From the NCBI RefSeq assembly GCF_001292705.1, contig NZ_LGAK01000010.1:99367-163366 (forward strand): a DNA stretch of 64,000 nucleotides, given 5' to 3'. The translations under genes were made by a program, and so were the position numbers. The DNA comes from Marinagarivorans algicola. GTDB taxonomy: Bacteria > Pseudomonadota > Gammaproteobacteria > Pseudomonadales > Cellvibrionaceae. Positions 18,546 through 28,551 of the stretch are shown here, in pieces. The notes beneath the pieces are model-generated. The model made no database searches and was not told the DNA's origin. It saw only the letters and a program-made list of their open reading frames with translations. Positions within the stretch are counted from its first letter, which is position 1; every line of letters starts with the position of its first letter.

Positions 18546-20366
18546 CTAGTGCAAGTGAGCATAAATTTCTTCGGCCAGATTACGGCTTATACCCTCCACC
18601 TTAGCGAGATCCGCAACGCTGGCTTTGGTGATTTCTTGTAAGCCGCCAAAGTGCTTTAGCATATCGCGGCGGCGCTTGGGGCCGACCTTGGGAATATCTT
18701 CTAATGTCGAGCGACTACGCTTTTTATCGCGCGCCGCTTTATGCCCTGTGATGGCAAAGCGGTGCGCTTCATCGCGTATTTGTTGGATTAAATGTAAGGC
18801 AGGGTTATCACTCGATAACACTTGCTCGGTATTGTCTTGCGCAATTAAAGTTTCAAAGCCTGGCTTACGCGTTGTGCCTTTTGCGACACCAAAGAGCACC
18901 ATGCTGGTAATACCCAGTTCAATCATCACCTCACGCGCCTTGCTTAGCTGCCCTTTCCCTCCGTCAATTAATAATAAATCGGGTAAATCAGCACCTTCCT
19001 TTTGCAATCGAGAATAGCGACGTGTTAAGGCTTGCTCCATTGCAGCATAATCATCACCCGCTGTAATGCCTTCAATATTAAAAATACGATAGCGACTTTT
19101 AACGGCGCCTTCACGGTTAAATACAACACAGCTAGCCTTGGTGGCCTCGCCACTGCTGTGACTAATATCAAAGCACTCTATCCAACTGGGTACCTCAGGT
19201 AAATTCAATGCTTGCTGCAAACTCTCGAACCTGGCAAGGGTATGCTGCTGCTGACCCAAACGGTTGCGTAAATTTTGTGTGGCCGCCTCGATCGCCATAG
19301 CCACCCAGCGGGCGCGATGTGTACGTACGCTATGGTTAATAATCACCTTGTGGCCACACACATCACCAATGACTTGCGCCAAAACGCCTGTCTCTTCGAT
19401 ACGGTGGCTAATCACAACTTCTGTAGGCACGTCCATTTTACGCCCACCTAAATACAGCTGCGGTAAAAACTCAGCAATAAGCTCACCATGACTCTCATCT
19501 AGCTTATTGTGCAAAAAATAACTTTTACTGCCGAGCATACGGCCATCACGCACAAATAAAACATGCATGCACACCTGCCCAGCTTCAGTGCTACATGCCA
19601 CTATATCGGCGCTACCTTGGCCTGCATCGACCGTATTTTGCGCCTGTACACTGCGCAGTGCAGTAATTTGGTCACGGTGCAACGCCGCTTCCTCAAAGGC
19701 TAAATTGTGTGAGGCACGCTCCATACTTTGCACTAGCTCGTTATGTAATAATTCACTGCGGCCTTCTAGAAAGAGCTGTGTATGGCGTACATCTTCGCGA
19801 TAATTTCTTTTACTGATGGCCTCTACACAAGGGCCGGTACAACGACCAATTTGATACTGCAAACACGGCCGAGTACGGTTTTTAAAAACACTATCTTCAC
19901 ATTGGCGCACTCTAAATGTTTTTTGCAAAAAAGATAAACTCTCGCGAACCGCCGAGGCATTAGGGAAAGGCCCGTAATACTTACCTTTACGCTTTTTAGC
20001 TCCGCGATGCACACCAATACGCGGGTATTCATCAGTGTCCGATAAAAATATATACGGATACGATTTATCATCGCGCATCAAAATGTTATACGGCGGGCGC
20101 TGAGCTTTGATTAAATTTTGCTCTAACACCAAGGCTTCGGCTTCGCTAGGGGCTACTGTAATCTCGATATTGGCAATGCGCTTAACCAGCGCCTGTGTTT
20201 TAGGTGTCAGTCCTTCAGCTTTATGAAAGTAACTAGACACTCTATTTTTAAGGTTTTTGGCCTTACCCACATACAAAATTTTGCCGGCGACATCAAACAT
20301 CTGATACACGCCGGGTGCTGTGGTTAAATTTTTTAAAAAGGCTTTTACGTCAAAAGGGTTCGACAT
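18546..20366 (-). CDS. uvrC: Excinuclease ABC subunit C
   Basis: Makes both incisions in nucleotide excision repair. 606 aa, full length. GIY-YIG domain at ~16-95 (PGVYQMFD, ILYVGKAKNLKNRV). The cysteine region VRQCEDSVF...RPCLQYQIGRCTGPC is followed by a UVR motif. The RNase H-like C-half has ECFDISHSSG and DLLLIDGGKGQL, and tandem helix-hairpin-helix motifs close the protein (DIPKVGPKRRRDML, VEGISRNLAEEI). It lies 60 bp downstream of a uvrY-type regulator, the usual arrangement. Confidence 0.97.
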   Translation of the reverse strand: MSNPFDVKAFLKNLTTAPGVYQMFDVAGKILYVGKAKNLKNRVSSYFHKAEGLTPKTQALVKRIANIEITVAPSEAEALVLEQNLIKAQRPPYNILMRDDKSYPYIFLSDTDEYPRIGVHRGAKKRKGKYYGPFPNASAVRESLSFLQKTFRVRQCEDSVFKNRTRPCLQYQIGRCTGPCVEAISKRNYREDVRHTQLFLEGRSELLHNELVQSMERASHNLAFEEAALHRDQITALRSVQAQNTVDAGQGSADIVACSTEAGQVCMHVLFVRDGRMLGSKSYFLHNKLDESHGELIAEFLPQLYLGGRKMDVPTEVVISHRIEETGVLAQVIGDVCGHKVIINHSVRTHRARWVAMAIEAATQNLRNRLGQQQHTLARFESLQQALNLPEVPSWIECFDISHSSGEATKASCVVFNREGAVKSRYRIFNIEGITAGDDYAAMEQALTRRYSRLQKEGADLPDLLLIDGGKGQLSKAREVMIELGITSMVLFGVAKGTTRKPGFETLIAQDNTEQVLSSDNPALHLIQQIRDEAHRFAITGHKAARDKKRSRSTLEDIPKVGPKRRRDMLKHFGGLQEITKASVADLAKVEGISRNLAEEIYAHLH

Positions 20367-20426
20367 AATAAAGACCGCACTACTGCAAATAATAAAGTAA
20401 GTAATGAACCAAAAAAAGCGAAGACG

Positions 20427-21086
20427 CTAGTCCTCGCTATCCATAGTCTCGATATCTAAGATCTTATGCTTAATGGCTAAGATAGTCAGCTCGACATCGC
20501 TATTGACATCTAGCTTTTCAAAAATACGGTAGCGGTAGCTATTGATCGTTTTTGGGCTCACACTAAAAGAGTCCGCAATCGAATGAACTTTATTGCCGTT
20601 AGCAATCATTGTCGCCGTTTGTAACTCACGCTCAGAGAGCATCTCAAAGGGTGATTGTTTTGTACCCCCTGTAAAATTGCGCAATGCGATCTGCTGCGCC
20701 ACACTGCTGGCCATATACAGTTGGCCTTTCACCACCTTTTGTACCGCATTCACAATCTCATCAAAGCTCGCACCTTTTGTCACATAACCACTCGCACCAG
20801 CTCTCATAAGGCGCTCGGGAAACATGTCATCGGTAAGGCTTGTGACGACAATAATCTTGATCTCAGGGTTATGCGCTAATATTTTACGCGTTGCTTCTAA
20901 GCCGCCAAAGCCAGGCATACGCACATCCATTAATATTACATCTACCGGTAGCAAACGCGCCTTGCTTACCGCTTCTTCACCACTTTTTGCCTCGCCCACA
21001 ACTTCAAAGCCATTTACATCGGCCAGCATACGCATAATGCCCATGCGCACTAAATCATGATCGTCAGCCACTAAAATTTTTGTCAC
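20427..21086 (-). CDS. uvrY: LuxR/NarL-type response regulator UvrY/GacA
   Basis: Responds to BarA/GacS and activates Csr/Rsm small RNAs (established for the family). 219 aa. The receiver domain has acidic residues ADDHD, the phospho-Asp in VILMDVRMPG and Lys in YVTKGA. The LuxR HTH lies at ~150-205 (LSERELQTATMIANG, VSPKTINSYRYRIFEKL). It is transcribed with uvrC downstream. Confidence 0.95.
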   Translation of the reverse strand: MTKILVADDHDLVRMGIMRMLADVNGFEVVGEAKSGEEAVSKARLLPVDVILMDVRMPGFGGLEATRKILAHNPEIKIIVVTSLTDDMFPERLMRAGASGYVTKGASFDEIVNAVQKVVKGQLYMASSVAQQIALRNFTGGTKQSPFEMLSERELQTATMIANGNKVHSIADSFSVSPKTINSYRYRIFEKLDVNSDVELTILAIKHKILDIETMDSED

Positions 21087-21429
21087 TATTGTTGCCTACT
21101 TTAAAAATTAAGCCATTGATGTGACCGCCCAAAAGGCAGAAAACACACATCCAGAAGCCCTTTTCGCAATGCGTTAGGCCCAACCCTTTAAAATGCCCGC
21201 TGGCTCACCTCTCATTTTCATCAGTTAGTTAACAAGCGTCTATTTAGAGGATAAGTCACAATGTATCATTGTGCCGCAATTGTGCCTAGGTACAGTTGCA
21301 AGCAATCACATAAAACCGATCAATCCGCAAGTGTACTGAGCGCTAAAAAGCCTACAATCATGACAAACGCTTGCGGTATGACGCACAGAAAGCAAATGTC
21401 ACCACGCTGACAACCACAACTAGCCCTGA
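21087..21429. other. Intergenic region between uvrY and the EamA gene
   Basis: 343 bp with no supported ORF, repeat or hairpin; it presumably holds the uvrY promoter near 21090-21250. Confidence 0.45.
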
Positions 21430-22347
21430 CTAAGAAGACGCCGGACGTCGTAGCCTCAAGCGGACACCCACTAACGGCCAGAGTGCTTGCAATACATTTT
21501 GATACAAGGCCAGAGCAAACAGCAGAACCGTCGCACCAGCAAATTTAATAGGCCCAATTACCTCACCCTCTACCGCCCAACCCAAAGCAATCGCCATAAC
21601 AGGGGTAATTAAAGGGATCAGCGCAACGGTTGTCACGCGACAATGCGTCAATACATAAAAGAACAGAGTGTAACCTAATAAAGAACCTGCAATAACAAGG
21701 TACACAACACCAGTCACCGACTTAAACCCGACTTCGGCCGGTAGAGGCTCACCAAATATCGCCCATACTGCCAAAAAGGCCGGTGCAACCACCACCATCG
21801 AGCCCACCATTTGACGAAACGGCTTGATAGGGTTGGGGAGGCTTTTAAGCCATACAGAGCTCAGCGCCCATACTGAAGTTGCACTAATAATCGCTAACAT
21901 ACCCCAAACACCATCAATGCCAATACGCAGCTGACCAAGATTCATGAGCCCTAAGCCAATCACTGCCAATACCAGCGCCATTACCTTGGACGGCGTAAAG
22001 GTATTTTGCTTCAATAAAACCAGCGACCATAAGCCAACAAAAAAAGGGAATGAGCCAAAAACAACACTCATCACACCGGAAGGCACCGTTTGCGCCCCCC
22101 AGTAGACGACAAACATGGTAGGGAAGAAGCCCAGCGAGCCTGCAAAAAAGTGCAGATAATCACTGCGTTTTTGCACCAAACGCTGCCTCATAAATAGACG
22201 CAAGATCACAAAGCCCAGCACCGCAGCAATGACCATGCGAGAACTCAATGCCGTAACAAAATCAAAGCTAGTATTGCTCCAGTGAATAGCCAGCGGCGTG
22301 GTTGTCCAAATTAAAATAACGGTAATAAATGCAATATACACCTGCAT
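21430..22347 (-). CDS. EamA/DMT-family transporter
   Basis: 305 aa from ATG 22347, chosen because AAAGGTGAAG lies about 6 nt upstream. A longer frame from 22398 would begin inside the terminator-like region. It contains about ten hydrophobic segments arranged as two EamA repeats (...WTTTPLAIHWSNTSF; GLWSLVLLK; LVIAGSLLGYTLFFYVL; LIPLITPVMAIALGW). Inner-membrane exporter of small metabolites; the substrate cannot be inferred. It is preceded by a strong hairpin/T-run (22397-22427), suggesting a regulated leader. Confidence 0.85.
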   Translation of the reverse strand: MQVYIAFITVILIWTTTPLAIHWSNTSFDFVTALSSRMVIAAVLGFVILRLFMRQRLVQKRSDYLHFFAGSLGFFPTMFVVYWGAQTVPSGVMSVVFGSFPFFVGLWSLVLLKQNTFTPSKVMALVLAVIGLGLMNLGQLRIGIDGVWGMLAIISATSVWALSSVWLKSLPNPIKPFRQMVGSMVVVAPAFLAVWAIFGEPLPAEVGFKSVTGVVYLVIAGSLLGYTLFFYVLTHCRVTTVALIPLITPVMAIALGWAVEGEVIGPIKFAGATVLLFALALYQNVLQALWPLVGVRLRLRRPASS

Positions 22348-22396
22348 AACGGCTTCACCTTTTATGTGTGGTCGCTCGAACAAAAATAGCGGCCAC

Positions 22397-22500
22397 AAAA
22401 AAGGCCGCAGTTTTTGCTGCGGCCTTTAAAGTAAAATGGATTATTTCTTACATCACCTTACCAGCAAAAGCCGCAACTGCATATGTTTCGCCCACGCACA
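22397..22500 (-). promoter_or_regulatory. Candidate transcription attenuator/leader before the EamA transporter gene
   Basis: Read on the minus strand, an 11-bp stem (arms AAAGGCCGCAG and CTGCGGCCTTT, 22400-22427) runs into six T residues, ending 50 bp before the transporter ATG. Just upstream, segment 22461-22482 contains TTTTGCTG and GCAGT. These can pair with CAGCAAAA and ACTGC of the terminator, so the two folds exclude each other. A short in-frame ORF ends in this segment (last codons Met-Gln-Leu-Arg-Leu-Leu-Leu-Val-Arg). The architecture fits attenuation but could also be the end of a small RNA. Confidence 0.5.
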
Positions 22501-22828
22501 AAATTGCCACATACCAGATGCAGTCATGATTGCGCTTGATTGAATTGCAGTATTGCTCACAGAAGCCATAAGATAATAGTTCGATGTCAAAAAATAATAT
22601 GTCATATTTGATTATGATTAAAAAGCCTTTAAAGTGTGGTGGATTTTACTAAAAACGTCAATGCTTTTATTTTTTATTTATCATAAGTGCCTGCAAGAGC
22701 TAGACCATACAACGGCGATCACTCTGAGACGCGCTGTCATTGAGCGGTATGCCTAGTGACTCACCACCACAACTCGTAGCGATACATTGCTAAAATTGAC
22801 ATACACATTAAATAAAATAAGATTATTA

Positions 22829-24094
22829 ATGAAAATTTATTTAGTCGGCGGCGCCGTACGCGATCAATTATTACATTACCCTGTTTTAGAGCACGACTGG
22901 GTCGTAGTGGGTGCAAGCCCTGCTCAAATGACAGCACAAGGTTTTGTACAGGTAGGCAAAGATTTTCCCGTGTTTTTGCATCCCAAAACCAAAGACGAGT
23001 ACGCTCTGGCTCGTATAGAGCGCAAAATAGCACCTGGCTATAGCGGCTTTAGCTTTGATACCTCTAACGGGGTGACTCTAGAGCAAGACTTAGCCAGACG
23101 TGACTTAACCATTAACGCCATCGCACAGGCTGATGACGGCAGCTTGATCGACCCTTATGGTGGCCAACAAGACCTCCAAAATAAACAACTTCGACACGTC
23201 AGTGATGCCTTTAGTGAAGACCCTGTACGCATTTTACGTATTGCCCGTTTTGCCGCTCGCTATCATCATTTAGGGTTTAGCGTCGCCCCTGAAACCCAAA
23301 AGCTCATGCAGCGCATGGTTGCCGCCGGAGAAGTCGACGCCCTGGTTCCCGAGCGCGTATGGAAGGAAACCGCTCGGGCTTTAGGCGAGCAAAACCCCGA
23401 GCAGTTTATTCAAGTACTTAAAAATTGTGGCGCACTCGCACGTATTATGCCCGAGCTCGACGATGTCTTTGGTGTACCGCAACCGCCGCAACATCACCCC
23501 GAAATAGACACCGGCCTGCATAGCCTACTCAGCTTACAACACGCCGCCAGCCAAAGCTCAGCGCTAACCGTCCGCTTTGCGACTTTAGTGCACGATTTGG
23601 GCAAAGCGTGTACACCTGCCGATATATTGCCCAGCCACCACGGTCACGAGCGCGCCGGCTTAAAAAAAGTTAAATCTCTTTGCCGCCGCCTGTGCGTACC
23701 AAACGATAGTAAAAAGTTAGCCTTAGCCGTGTGCGAATACCATACCCACTGCCATCGCGCACTCGAGCTAAACCCCAGCACCTTAAATAAGCTATTCAAC
23801 AACTTAGGTGCTTATAAAAATAAACTTTTTTTTGAAGAATTTGCCCTCTGCTGCGAAGCCGATGCTAAAGGCCGCACAGGGCTAGAAAAGCGCCCCTACC
23901 CACAAGTGAGCTACCTGCGCGACGCCCTGAATAGCTGCGCCGATATCAACGCCCAACCTTTTATGGCACAAGGCTTACAAGGCCCCGCCATTGGCATAGC
24001 GATTAATGAGGCTCGCATAAAAAGGCTCAAGCGCTTTAAAGGTGAATACCTCAAAAATGAGTCCGTTAACAATCCACCAGAGGCCAGTTCATGA
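22829..24094 (+). CDS. cca: CCA-adding enzyme with HD domain (tRNA nucleotidyltransferase)
   Basis: Adds or repairs the CCA end of tRNAs; the gammaproteobacterial form also has an HD phosphohydrolase. 421 aa from ATG 22829, where the protein begins [18 protein letters not shown] 22787 adds 14 unconserved residues. The nucleotidyltransferase core has [12 protein letters not shown] and [10 protein letters not shown]. The HD domain is [10 protein letters not shown] with HGHERAG. The stop overlaps the start of the next gene by 4 bp (ATGA), indicating translational coupling. Confidence 0.95.
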   Translation: MKIYLVGGAVRDQLLHYPVLEHDWVVVGASPAQMTAQGFVQVGKDFPVFLHPKTKDEYALARIERKIAPGYSGFSFDTSNGVTLEQDLARRDLTINAIAQADDGSLIDPYGGQQDLQNKQLRHVSDAFSEDPVRILRIARFAARYHHLGFSVAPETQKLMQRMVAAGEVDALVPERVWKETARALGEQNPEQFIQVLKNCGALARIMPELDDVFGVPQPPQHHPEIDTGLHSLLSLQHAASQSSALTVRFATLVHDLGKACTPADILPSHHGHERAGLKKVKSLCRRLCVPNDSKKLALAVCEYHTHCHRALELNPSTLNKLFNNLGAYKNKLFFEEFALCCEADAKGRTGLEKRPYPQVSYLRDALNSCADINAQPFMAQGLQGPAIGIAINEARIKRLKRFKGEYLKNESVNNPPEASS

Positions 24095-24822
24095 ACCACC
24101 CTGTTGCCATTATTACAGGCAGTGCACAGCGCATCGGTAAAGCGCTTGCGCAAGCTTTACACGCACAAGGCTACAATTTAGTCTTGCATTACTTTAACAC
24201 CAGCGCCGCCCCTTTAGCCGACACATTAAATGCGTTACGGCCAAACTCTGTTACATTAATTCAAGCCGATTTAAACAACCCCGACGCCAGCGCAAAAATT
24301 ATTGAGCACGCCATTAATATCTTTAAACAAATTGATGTGCTGGTCAATAACGCCTCAAGCTTTTACCCAACACCGATAGGGGCTGCTACACAACAAAATT
24401 GGCACGATCTGTTTAACACGAATGCGGCAGCGCCATTTTTTTTATGCCAAGCGGCGGCACCGTTTTTAGCCTTGCAAAAGGGCTGCATTATTAATATTGC
24501 CGATATTTACGCCCAAACACCCAAACGCAACCACACGCTTTACTGCATGGCCAAAGCGGCCAATACGATGCTCACCAAAAGCCTCGCCATAGAGCTAGCG
24601 CCCAATATCCGAGTTAACGGTATCGCTCCTGGCGCTGCCCTGTGGCCCAACAATCAGCCACCACAAAACGAAGAAAGCGCCCTCGCAGAAATTCCACTAG
24701 GGCGTGTTGGCGGTGCGCAAGCTATGGTTGAGACTATACTGTTTTTAATTAATAGCGCGACCTATATCACGGGGCAAATTATCCCAGTCGATGGTGGCAA
24801 AAGTGTCGCTGGCATTGCTTGA
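24091..24822 (+). CDS. folM: Short-chain dehydrogenase, pteridine reductase (FolM-like)
   Basis: 243 aa. NADP-binding [13 protein letters not shown] near the N-terminus, VNNASSFYP, and catalytic YCMAKAA (YxxxK). GSAQRIG plus VNNASSF is characteristic of pteridine/dihydromonapterin reductases rather than generic SDRs. It overlaps cca by 4 bp. A 15-bp perfect palindrome TAGCGCTGAGCGCTA (24829-24843) follows the stop. Confidence 0.85.
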   Translation: MNHPVAIITGSAQRIGKALAQALHAQGYNLVLHYFNTSAAPLADTLNALRPNSVTLIQADLNNPDASAKIIEHAINIFKQIDVLVNNASSFYPTPIGAATQQNWHDLFNTNAAAPFFLCQAAAPFLALQKGCIINIADIYAQTPKRNHTLYCMAKAANTMLTKSLAIELAPNIRVNGIAPGAALWPNNQPPQNEESALAEIPLGRVGGAQAMVETILFLINSATYITGQIIPVDGGKSVAGIA

Positions 24823-24854
24823 AACCTGTAGCGCTGAGCGCTAAAAGATCGACA

Positions 24855-25895
24855 TCAATAAGGCTGGGCGAACTCACGCCTAGCCTGAGCAATATCGGCC
24901 AGCACTTCAGGCATAAGCTTAAGATTTACCGAATCGATATTGCTTTTTAATTGGGCCATGGTGGTCGCGCCAATTAAATTAGAGGTCACAAAACGCTGCG
25001 CATTCACAAAAGCCAGCGCCATTTGGCAAGGGTCTAGGCCATGGCGCTTGGCAATAGCGATGTAAGCAGCGGCGGCATCATCTACGGTTTTACCCGTGCG
25101 GTGCTCGGGGCGGGTTTCAAGTGTTAAACGTGCACCTGCAGGCTTTGCTCCGTTCAAGTACTTACCACTTAAAATACCTCGCGCCAAGGGCGACCAAGCC
25201 AGTAATCCACATTGCTCACTGAGCGCTATCTCGGCCAAATCGGGTTCAAAATGGCGGCACAATAACGAGTATTCGTTTTGAATCGACACCGCCCGTGGCA
25301 AGTTGTGATCGTTGGCTAATTGCAAGTATTGCATTAAGCCCCAGGCCGTTTCATTCGACAAACCAAAATGCCGAATTTTACCTTGCTCAATAAACCCCTG
25401 AAGCGTATTTAACACCTCTAAAAAATTTTCACGTTCAGCCACCGCATCAAAATCAGGGGCGAAATCCCAGGTTTTACCAAAGTGATATGCGCCACGATTA
25501 GGCCAGTGCAACTGATATACATCGATATAATCTGTTTGTAAGCGCTTAAGACTACCCTCGAGTGCCAGTGTCAGATTTTTTTTGTTAATGTGATTGTCGC
25601 CACCGCGCACCCAATCAAGTCCAGGCCCTGTAATTTTAGAGGCTAAAATGACTTGGTCACGGTTTTTGCGGGCTGCAAACCAATGACCAATAATGGTTTC
25701 GGTGGTGCCAAAACGCTCGGGCGTAGGGGGAATAGCATACATTTCGGCGGTATCAAAAAAATTGACGCCCTGGGCTAACGCATAATCCATTTGCTCAAAG
25801 CCCTCGGCCTGCGTATTTTGCCAGCCCCACGTCATAGTTCCTAAACCTATTAAGCTGACGTTTAAATCTGTTGTACCTAATTGACGGTATTGCAC
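24855..25895 (-). CDS. NADP(H)-dependent aldo/keto reductase (Tas-like)
   Basis: 346 aa. Opens MQYRQLGTTDLNVSLIGLGTMTWG. The catalytic tetrad region is FFDTAEMYAIP, Lys in VILASKI and the segment DVYQLHWPNR. The C-terminal NADP-binding region is LIGATTMAQL. Length and N-terminus match the Tas group. The physiological substrate is unknown. Confidence 0.87.
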   Translation of the reverse strand: MQYRQLGTTDLNVSLIGLGTMTWGWQNTQAEGFEQMDYALAQGVNFFDTAEMYAIPPTPERFGTTETIIGHWFAARKNRDQVILASKITGPGLDWVRGGDNHINKKNLTLALEGSLKRLQTDYIDVYQLHWPNRGAYHFGKTWDFAPDFDAVAERENFLEVLNTLQGFIEQGKIRHFGLSNETAWGLMQYLQLANDHNLPRAVSIQNEYSLLCRHFEPDLAEIALSEQCGLLAWSPLARGILSGKYLNGAKPAGARLTLETRPEHRTGKTVDDAAAAYIAIAKRHGLDPCQMALAFVNAQRFVTSNLIGATTMAQLKSNIDSVNLKLMPEVLADIAQARREFAQPY

Positions 25896-26041
25896 GGTTT
25901 ATCCTCTGTTAACTGTTTTTGGGCTTTGAGCCCACAAGACCATAATAAATAATGTTGCCGCGCACAAGATCAGCTTCACGAGCTATTAATCAGGTGAAGC
26001 TCTGATTGTTTCATCATCCGTATGCGACTCTTAAAAAATAA

Positions 26042-26182
26042 GTCACTATTCAGACGCTCTCGACAGTTTGCTCCTGCACTGTCTAACCCTTGCTTTCCCT
26101 ACAAGGCCCGACGTTTAAATGCCCAAAAAATAATCCATCAGTACCCTATCAGATGAATTTTTCAGCTTGGCTGAATAGTTAC
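26042..26182 (+). repeat. Short inverted-repeat element, copy C (141 bp)
   Basis: Ends GTCACTATTCAG and CTGAATAGTTAC (one mismatch). The right half matches copies A and D (AATAATCCATCAGT, CTATCAGATGA, CAGCTTGGCTGAATAG); the left half is divergent sequence. It is flanked by AAAAAATAA on both sides (26033-26041 and 26183-26191), a 9-bp direct repeat. It fills most of the 354-bp gap (25896-26249) between thrH and the aldo/keto reductase gene; nothing else is seen there. Confidence 0.88.
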
Positions 26183-26249
26183 AAAAAATAATAGGTACGA
26201 AACCAGTCGCTACAAAATCAAATAGATATAAGATTAAGTAGGTACACGC

Positions 26250-26867
26250 CTAAAGTATTAAATCGCGATGACTGGCTTTAATGAATTCTTTTTTGAGATC
26301 TGCAAAGGTATTCACCGCCGGAAACTGCGGGAATTCGCGAATGACATTGTCAGGCGCATGAAACAAAATGCCTGCATCGGCCTCGGCCAGCATCGTAGTA
26401 TCGTTGTAAGAGTCGCCCGCCGCAATCGTGCGATAGTAAATGCTCTTAAAAGCGCAAATCGCTTGGCGCTTGGGGTTGGCTTGGCGCAAATTGTAATCAA
26501 GTACCTTACCGTTTGCGTCGGTGGTTAAAGTGTGACAAAGCAATGTAGGGTAACCCAGTTGCGCCATTAAGGGACCGGCAAATTCGTAAAAGGTATCCGA
26601 CAAAATCACGACTTGAAAGCGCTTGCGCAACCAATCAATAAATTCTTTAGCACCTTCGAGCGGGCTTAACGTTGTGATTACTTCTTGGATTTCGTTGAGC
26701 CCTAAATTGTGCTTGGCCAGCACCTCTAAACGCTGAGTCATTAATTTATCGTAATCAGAAGTGTCGCGCGTTGTGGCGCGAAGCTCTTCAATTCCGGTTT
26801 TTTCAGCAAAGGCCATCCAAATTTCTGGAATTAAAACACCTTCAAGATCTAAGCATGCAAGCTCCAC
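26250..26867 (-). CDS. thrH: Bifunctional phosphoserine phosphatase/homoserine phosphotransferase ThrH
   Basis: HAD enzyme that dephosphorylates phosphoserine and can phosphorylate homoserine. 205 aa from GTG 26867, with AAGGGG 7 nt upstream. This start gives the family N-terminus ELACLDLEGVLIPEIW; an ATG at 26894 would add 9 residues. HAD motif I is DLEG, motif II VVILSDTFYEF, and motif IV AAGDSYNDTTML. Near-identical motif spacing to Pseudomonas ThrH, as recalled. Confidence 0.92.
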   Translation of the reverse strand: MELACLDLEGVLIPEIWMAFAEKTGIEELRATTRDTSDYDKLMTQRLEVLAKHNLGLNEIQEVITTLSPLEGAKEFIDWLRKRFQVVILSDTFYEFAGPLMAQLGYPTLLCHTLTTDANGKVLDYNLRQANPKRQAICAFKSIYYRTIAAGDSYNDTTMLAEADAGILFHAPDNVIREFPQFPAVNTFADLKKEFIKASHRDLIL

Positions 26868-26949
26868 AGCGGTACCCCTTATTTCATCAACCAAAACTAC
26901 ACGGGTGTGTCACGCACTCGCCGTCACCACCAACCAGCAATCTACCGCT

Positions 26950-28449
26950 TTAGTACAGTGCTTGCAATCGTACACGTAAAATCAAGCCCAATCCCACACA
27001 CATCATAAGCCAACCCAAGCTTGTACTGCCGATCAATAGAGGCTTATGGATAGACAGGCTTTCACTGAGTGTTGGTGCCGCTGGCGCGCTATCGCTAAAC
27101 ACCTCAACTTCAAACGTTACGTTAACCGTTTTAAGCCCTGCTGGGAAACTCACGCTCATACCGTTATCGCTGACCGTGGTGCTAGGCATCGGAATCTCGA
27201 GCCATTGGGCTCGCCAGACACTCAGGTTGCTCGGTACCGGGCCATCAAACTCAACTTTCACCGTAATATCGCCGCCATCAGTAGTAGCGGCGCGGGTAAG
27301 CAATTGCCCCCCTTGATAAAAAGCCAGCCTCGGTTTGTAGTAACTATAAGGAGCAACCTCGACTACAAGGGGGTGTACCAAAGGTTTATCAGGGTGAAGA
27401 CTATCGCGGCCGGTAATGCTTAAAGCTAGTGCATCGCCAGCAAAATCACTGGGATCAAACGTCCACATACCTGCGCCTTGTTCAGCAAAAATCACCGCAC
27501 TTTGTGTATCACTTACAGTTAATGCAATATCGCCCGCACCGGCCATTGTGGTGGTGGTTGCTTGCACGATAACAGGGCCATCAGCGGCAAAAACTCCCGC
27601 TTCTGGCTGGCCTACTTGCTCATATTGCACACTCATATCAAAGTACAGTTCAGGCTCATAAATCGTCGCCATCAAACGCTGAGCGGCGCTATAATTGCCT
27701 GCTCGATCAAAGGTATACGCACTAAAATAACGATCTTCATTGGCAGGCTCAAAGCTTTGTCCCTGGCCGGTATACACCACGCTTGCATTGCCCAAGCGAT
27801 CGCCCACGCGATAAAAAATACCGGTTTGCGGCTGGTCAGAGTTAGCGCTTTGGCTCATAGAGTCGGGGTGGCTCAGCAACAAGACGCCAGCAAAGTCGTG
27901 TCTTGGGTTTTGCCACTGTATACGGTGAGAACCCTCAACCCACGCCAGCGCAGATACGGGGGCGGGTGCAGTGGTGTCGGCTGTGTCATCGTCAACAATT
28001 AATTGAATATCGGCACACGAGTAATAGTTAGTCGGCGGTGTTCGGTCCAGCATCACTTGTATCAGCTGTAGCGTACACGCCTCACAGGGCTCGCTCGGTA
28101 ATGTCACCTGCGCCGAATATGGGCCCGGCGGCCGTTCGCGCTCTGGAATGTTATCGAGTAGCACCGCTTGATCAAAGCCTTTATCATCCGCGGGCGAAAA
28201 CGCAATGCGAAAATATCCCTCATGGTAAATCGTAGACTCCCAGTTGAGGGTAATCGTTTGCCCTGCTTTAAATACGGCAGGGTTGCTCCCGCGCGCCACA
28301 TTACCGCAAGGCCCCACTTTCAGGTTGGCCTTGTTATTGCGGCCAGGGGTTGTGCCATCTTGGCTCCAGCGCGCATGAGCCAACACTTGCGAGGCACAAA
28401 AAAACCCAACTACCGCCAAAAAACATGATGAGATCAACGCTTTTTTCAT
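26950..28449 (-). CDS. SCE4755-family polysaccharide monooxygenase-like protein, membrane-anchored
   Basis: 499 aa. The signal peptide (1-24, ending VLA) exposes His25 as the mature N-terminus (HARWSQDG), the hallmark of copper LPMOs. A second candidate histidine-brace residue is His76 (STIYHEGYF). Cys pairs (VGPCGN, PCEACTL, YSCADI) fit an exported disulfide-bonded beta-sandwich of ~130 residues. Fn3-like and other beta-rich regions follow (~155-460), and a C-terminal hydrophobic segment (~474-493) may anchor it. Copper oxidase activity is inferred, not shown. The upstream 28552 gene on the same strand may be co-transcribed. Confidence 0.75.
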   Translation of the reverse strand: MKKALISSCFLAVVGFFCASQVLAHARWSQDGTTPGRNNKANLKVGPCGNVARGSNPAVFKAGQTITLNWESTIYHEGYFRIAFSPADDKGFDQAVLLDNIPERERPPGPYSAQVTLPSEPCEACTLQLIQVMLDRTPPTNYYSCADIQLIVDDDTADTTAPAPVSALAWVEGSHRIQWQNPRHDFAGVLLLSHPDSMSQSANSDQPQTGIFYRVGDRLGNASVVYTGQGQSFEPANEDRYFSAYTFDRAGNYSAAQRLMATIYEPELYFDMSVQYEQVGQPEAGVFAADGPVIVQATTTTMAGAGDIALTVSDTQSAVIFAEQGAGMWTFDPSDFAGDALALSITGRDSLHPDKPLVHPLVVEVAPYSYYKPRLAFYQGGQLLTRAATTDGGDITVKVEFDGPVPSNLSVWRAQWLEIPMPSTTVSDNGMSVSFPAGLKTVNVTFEVEVFSDSAPAAPTLSESLSIHKPLLIGSTSLGWLMMCVGLGLILRVRLQALY

Positions 28450-28551
28450 GATTATCTCGCCTATTAAAGAAGACTCTACGGGTATCAGGCTTGTGTACAG
28501 GTAACACGTACGATGACACTGCCTTTATTATTCAGTACCGCCACTCATTCT

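Noticed and set aside
24829..24843. Palindrome TAGCGCTGAGCGCTA after folM as a terminator
   Set aside because: Short loop and no T-run; may be chance or a protein site, not called.
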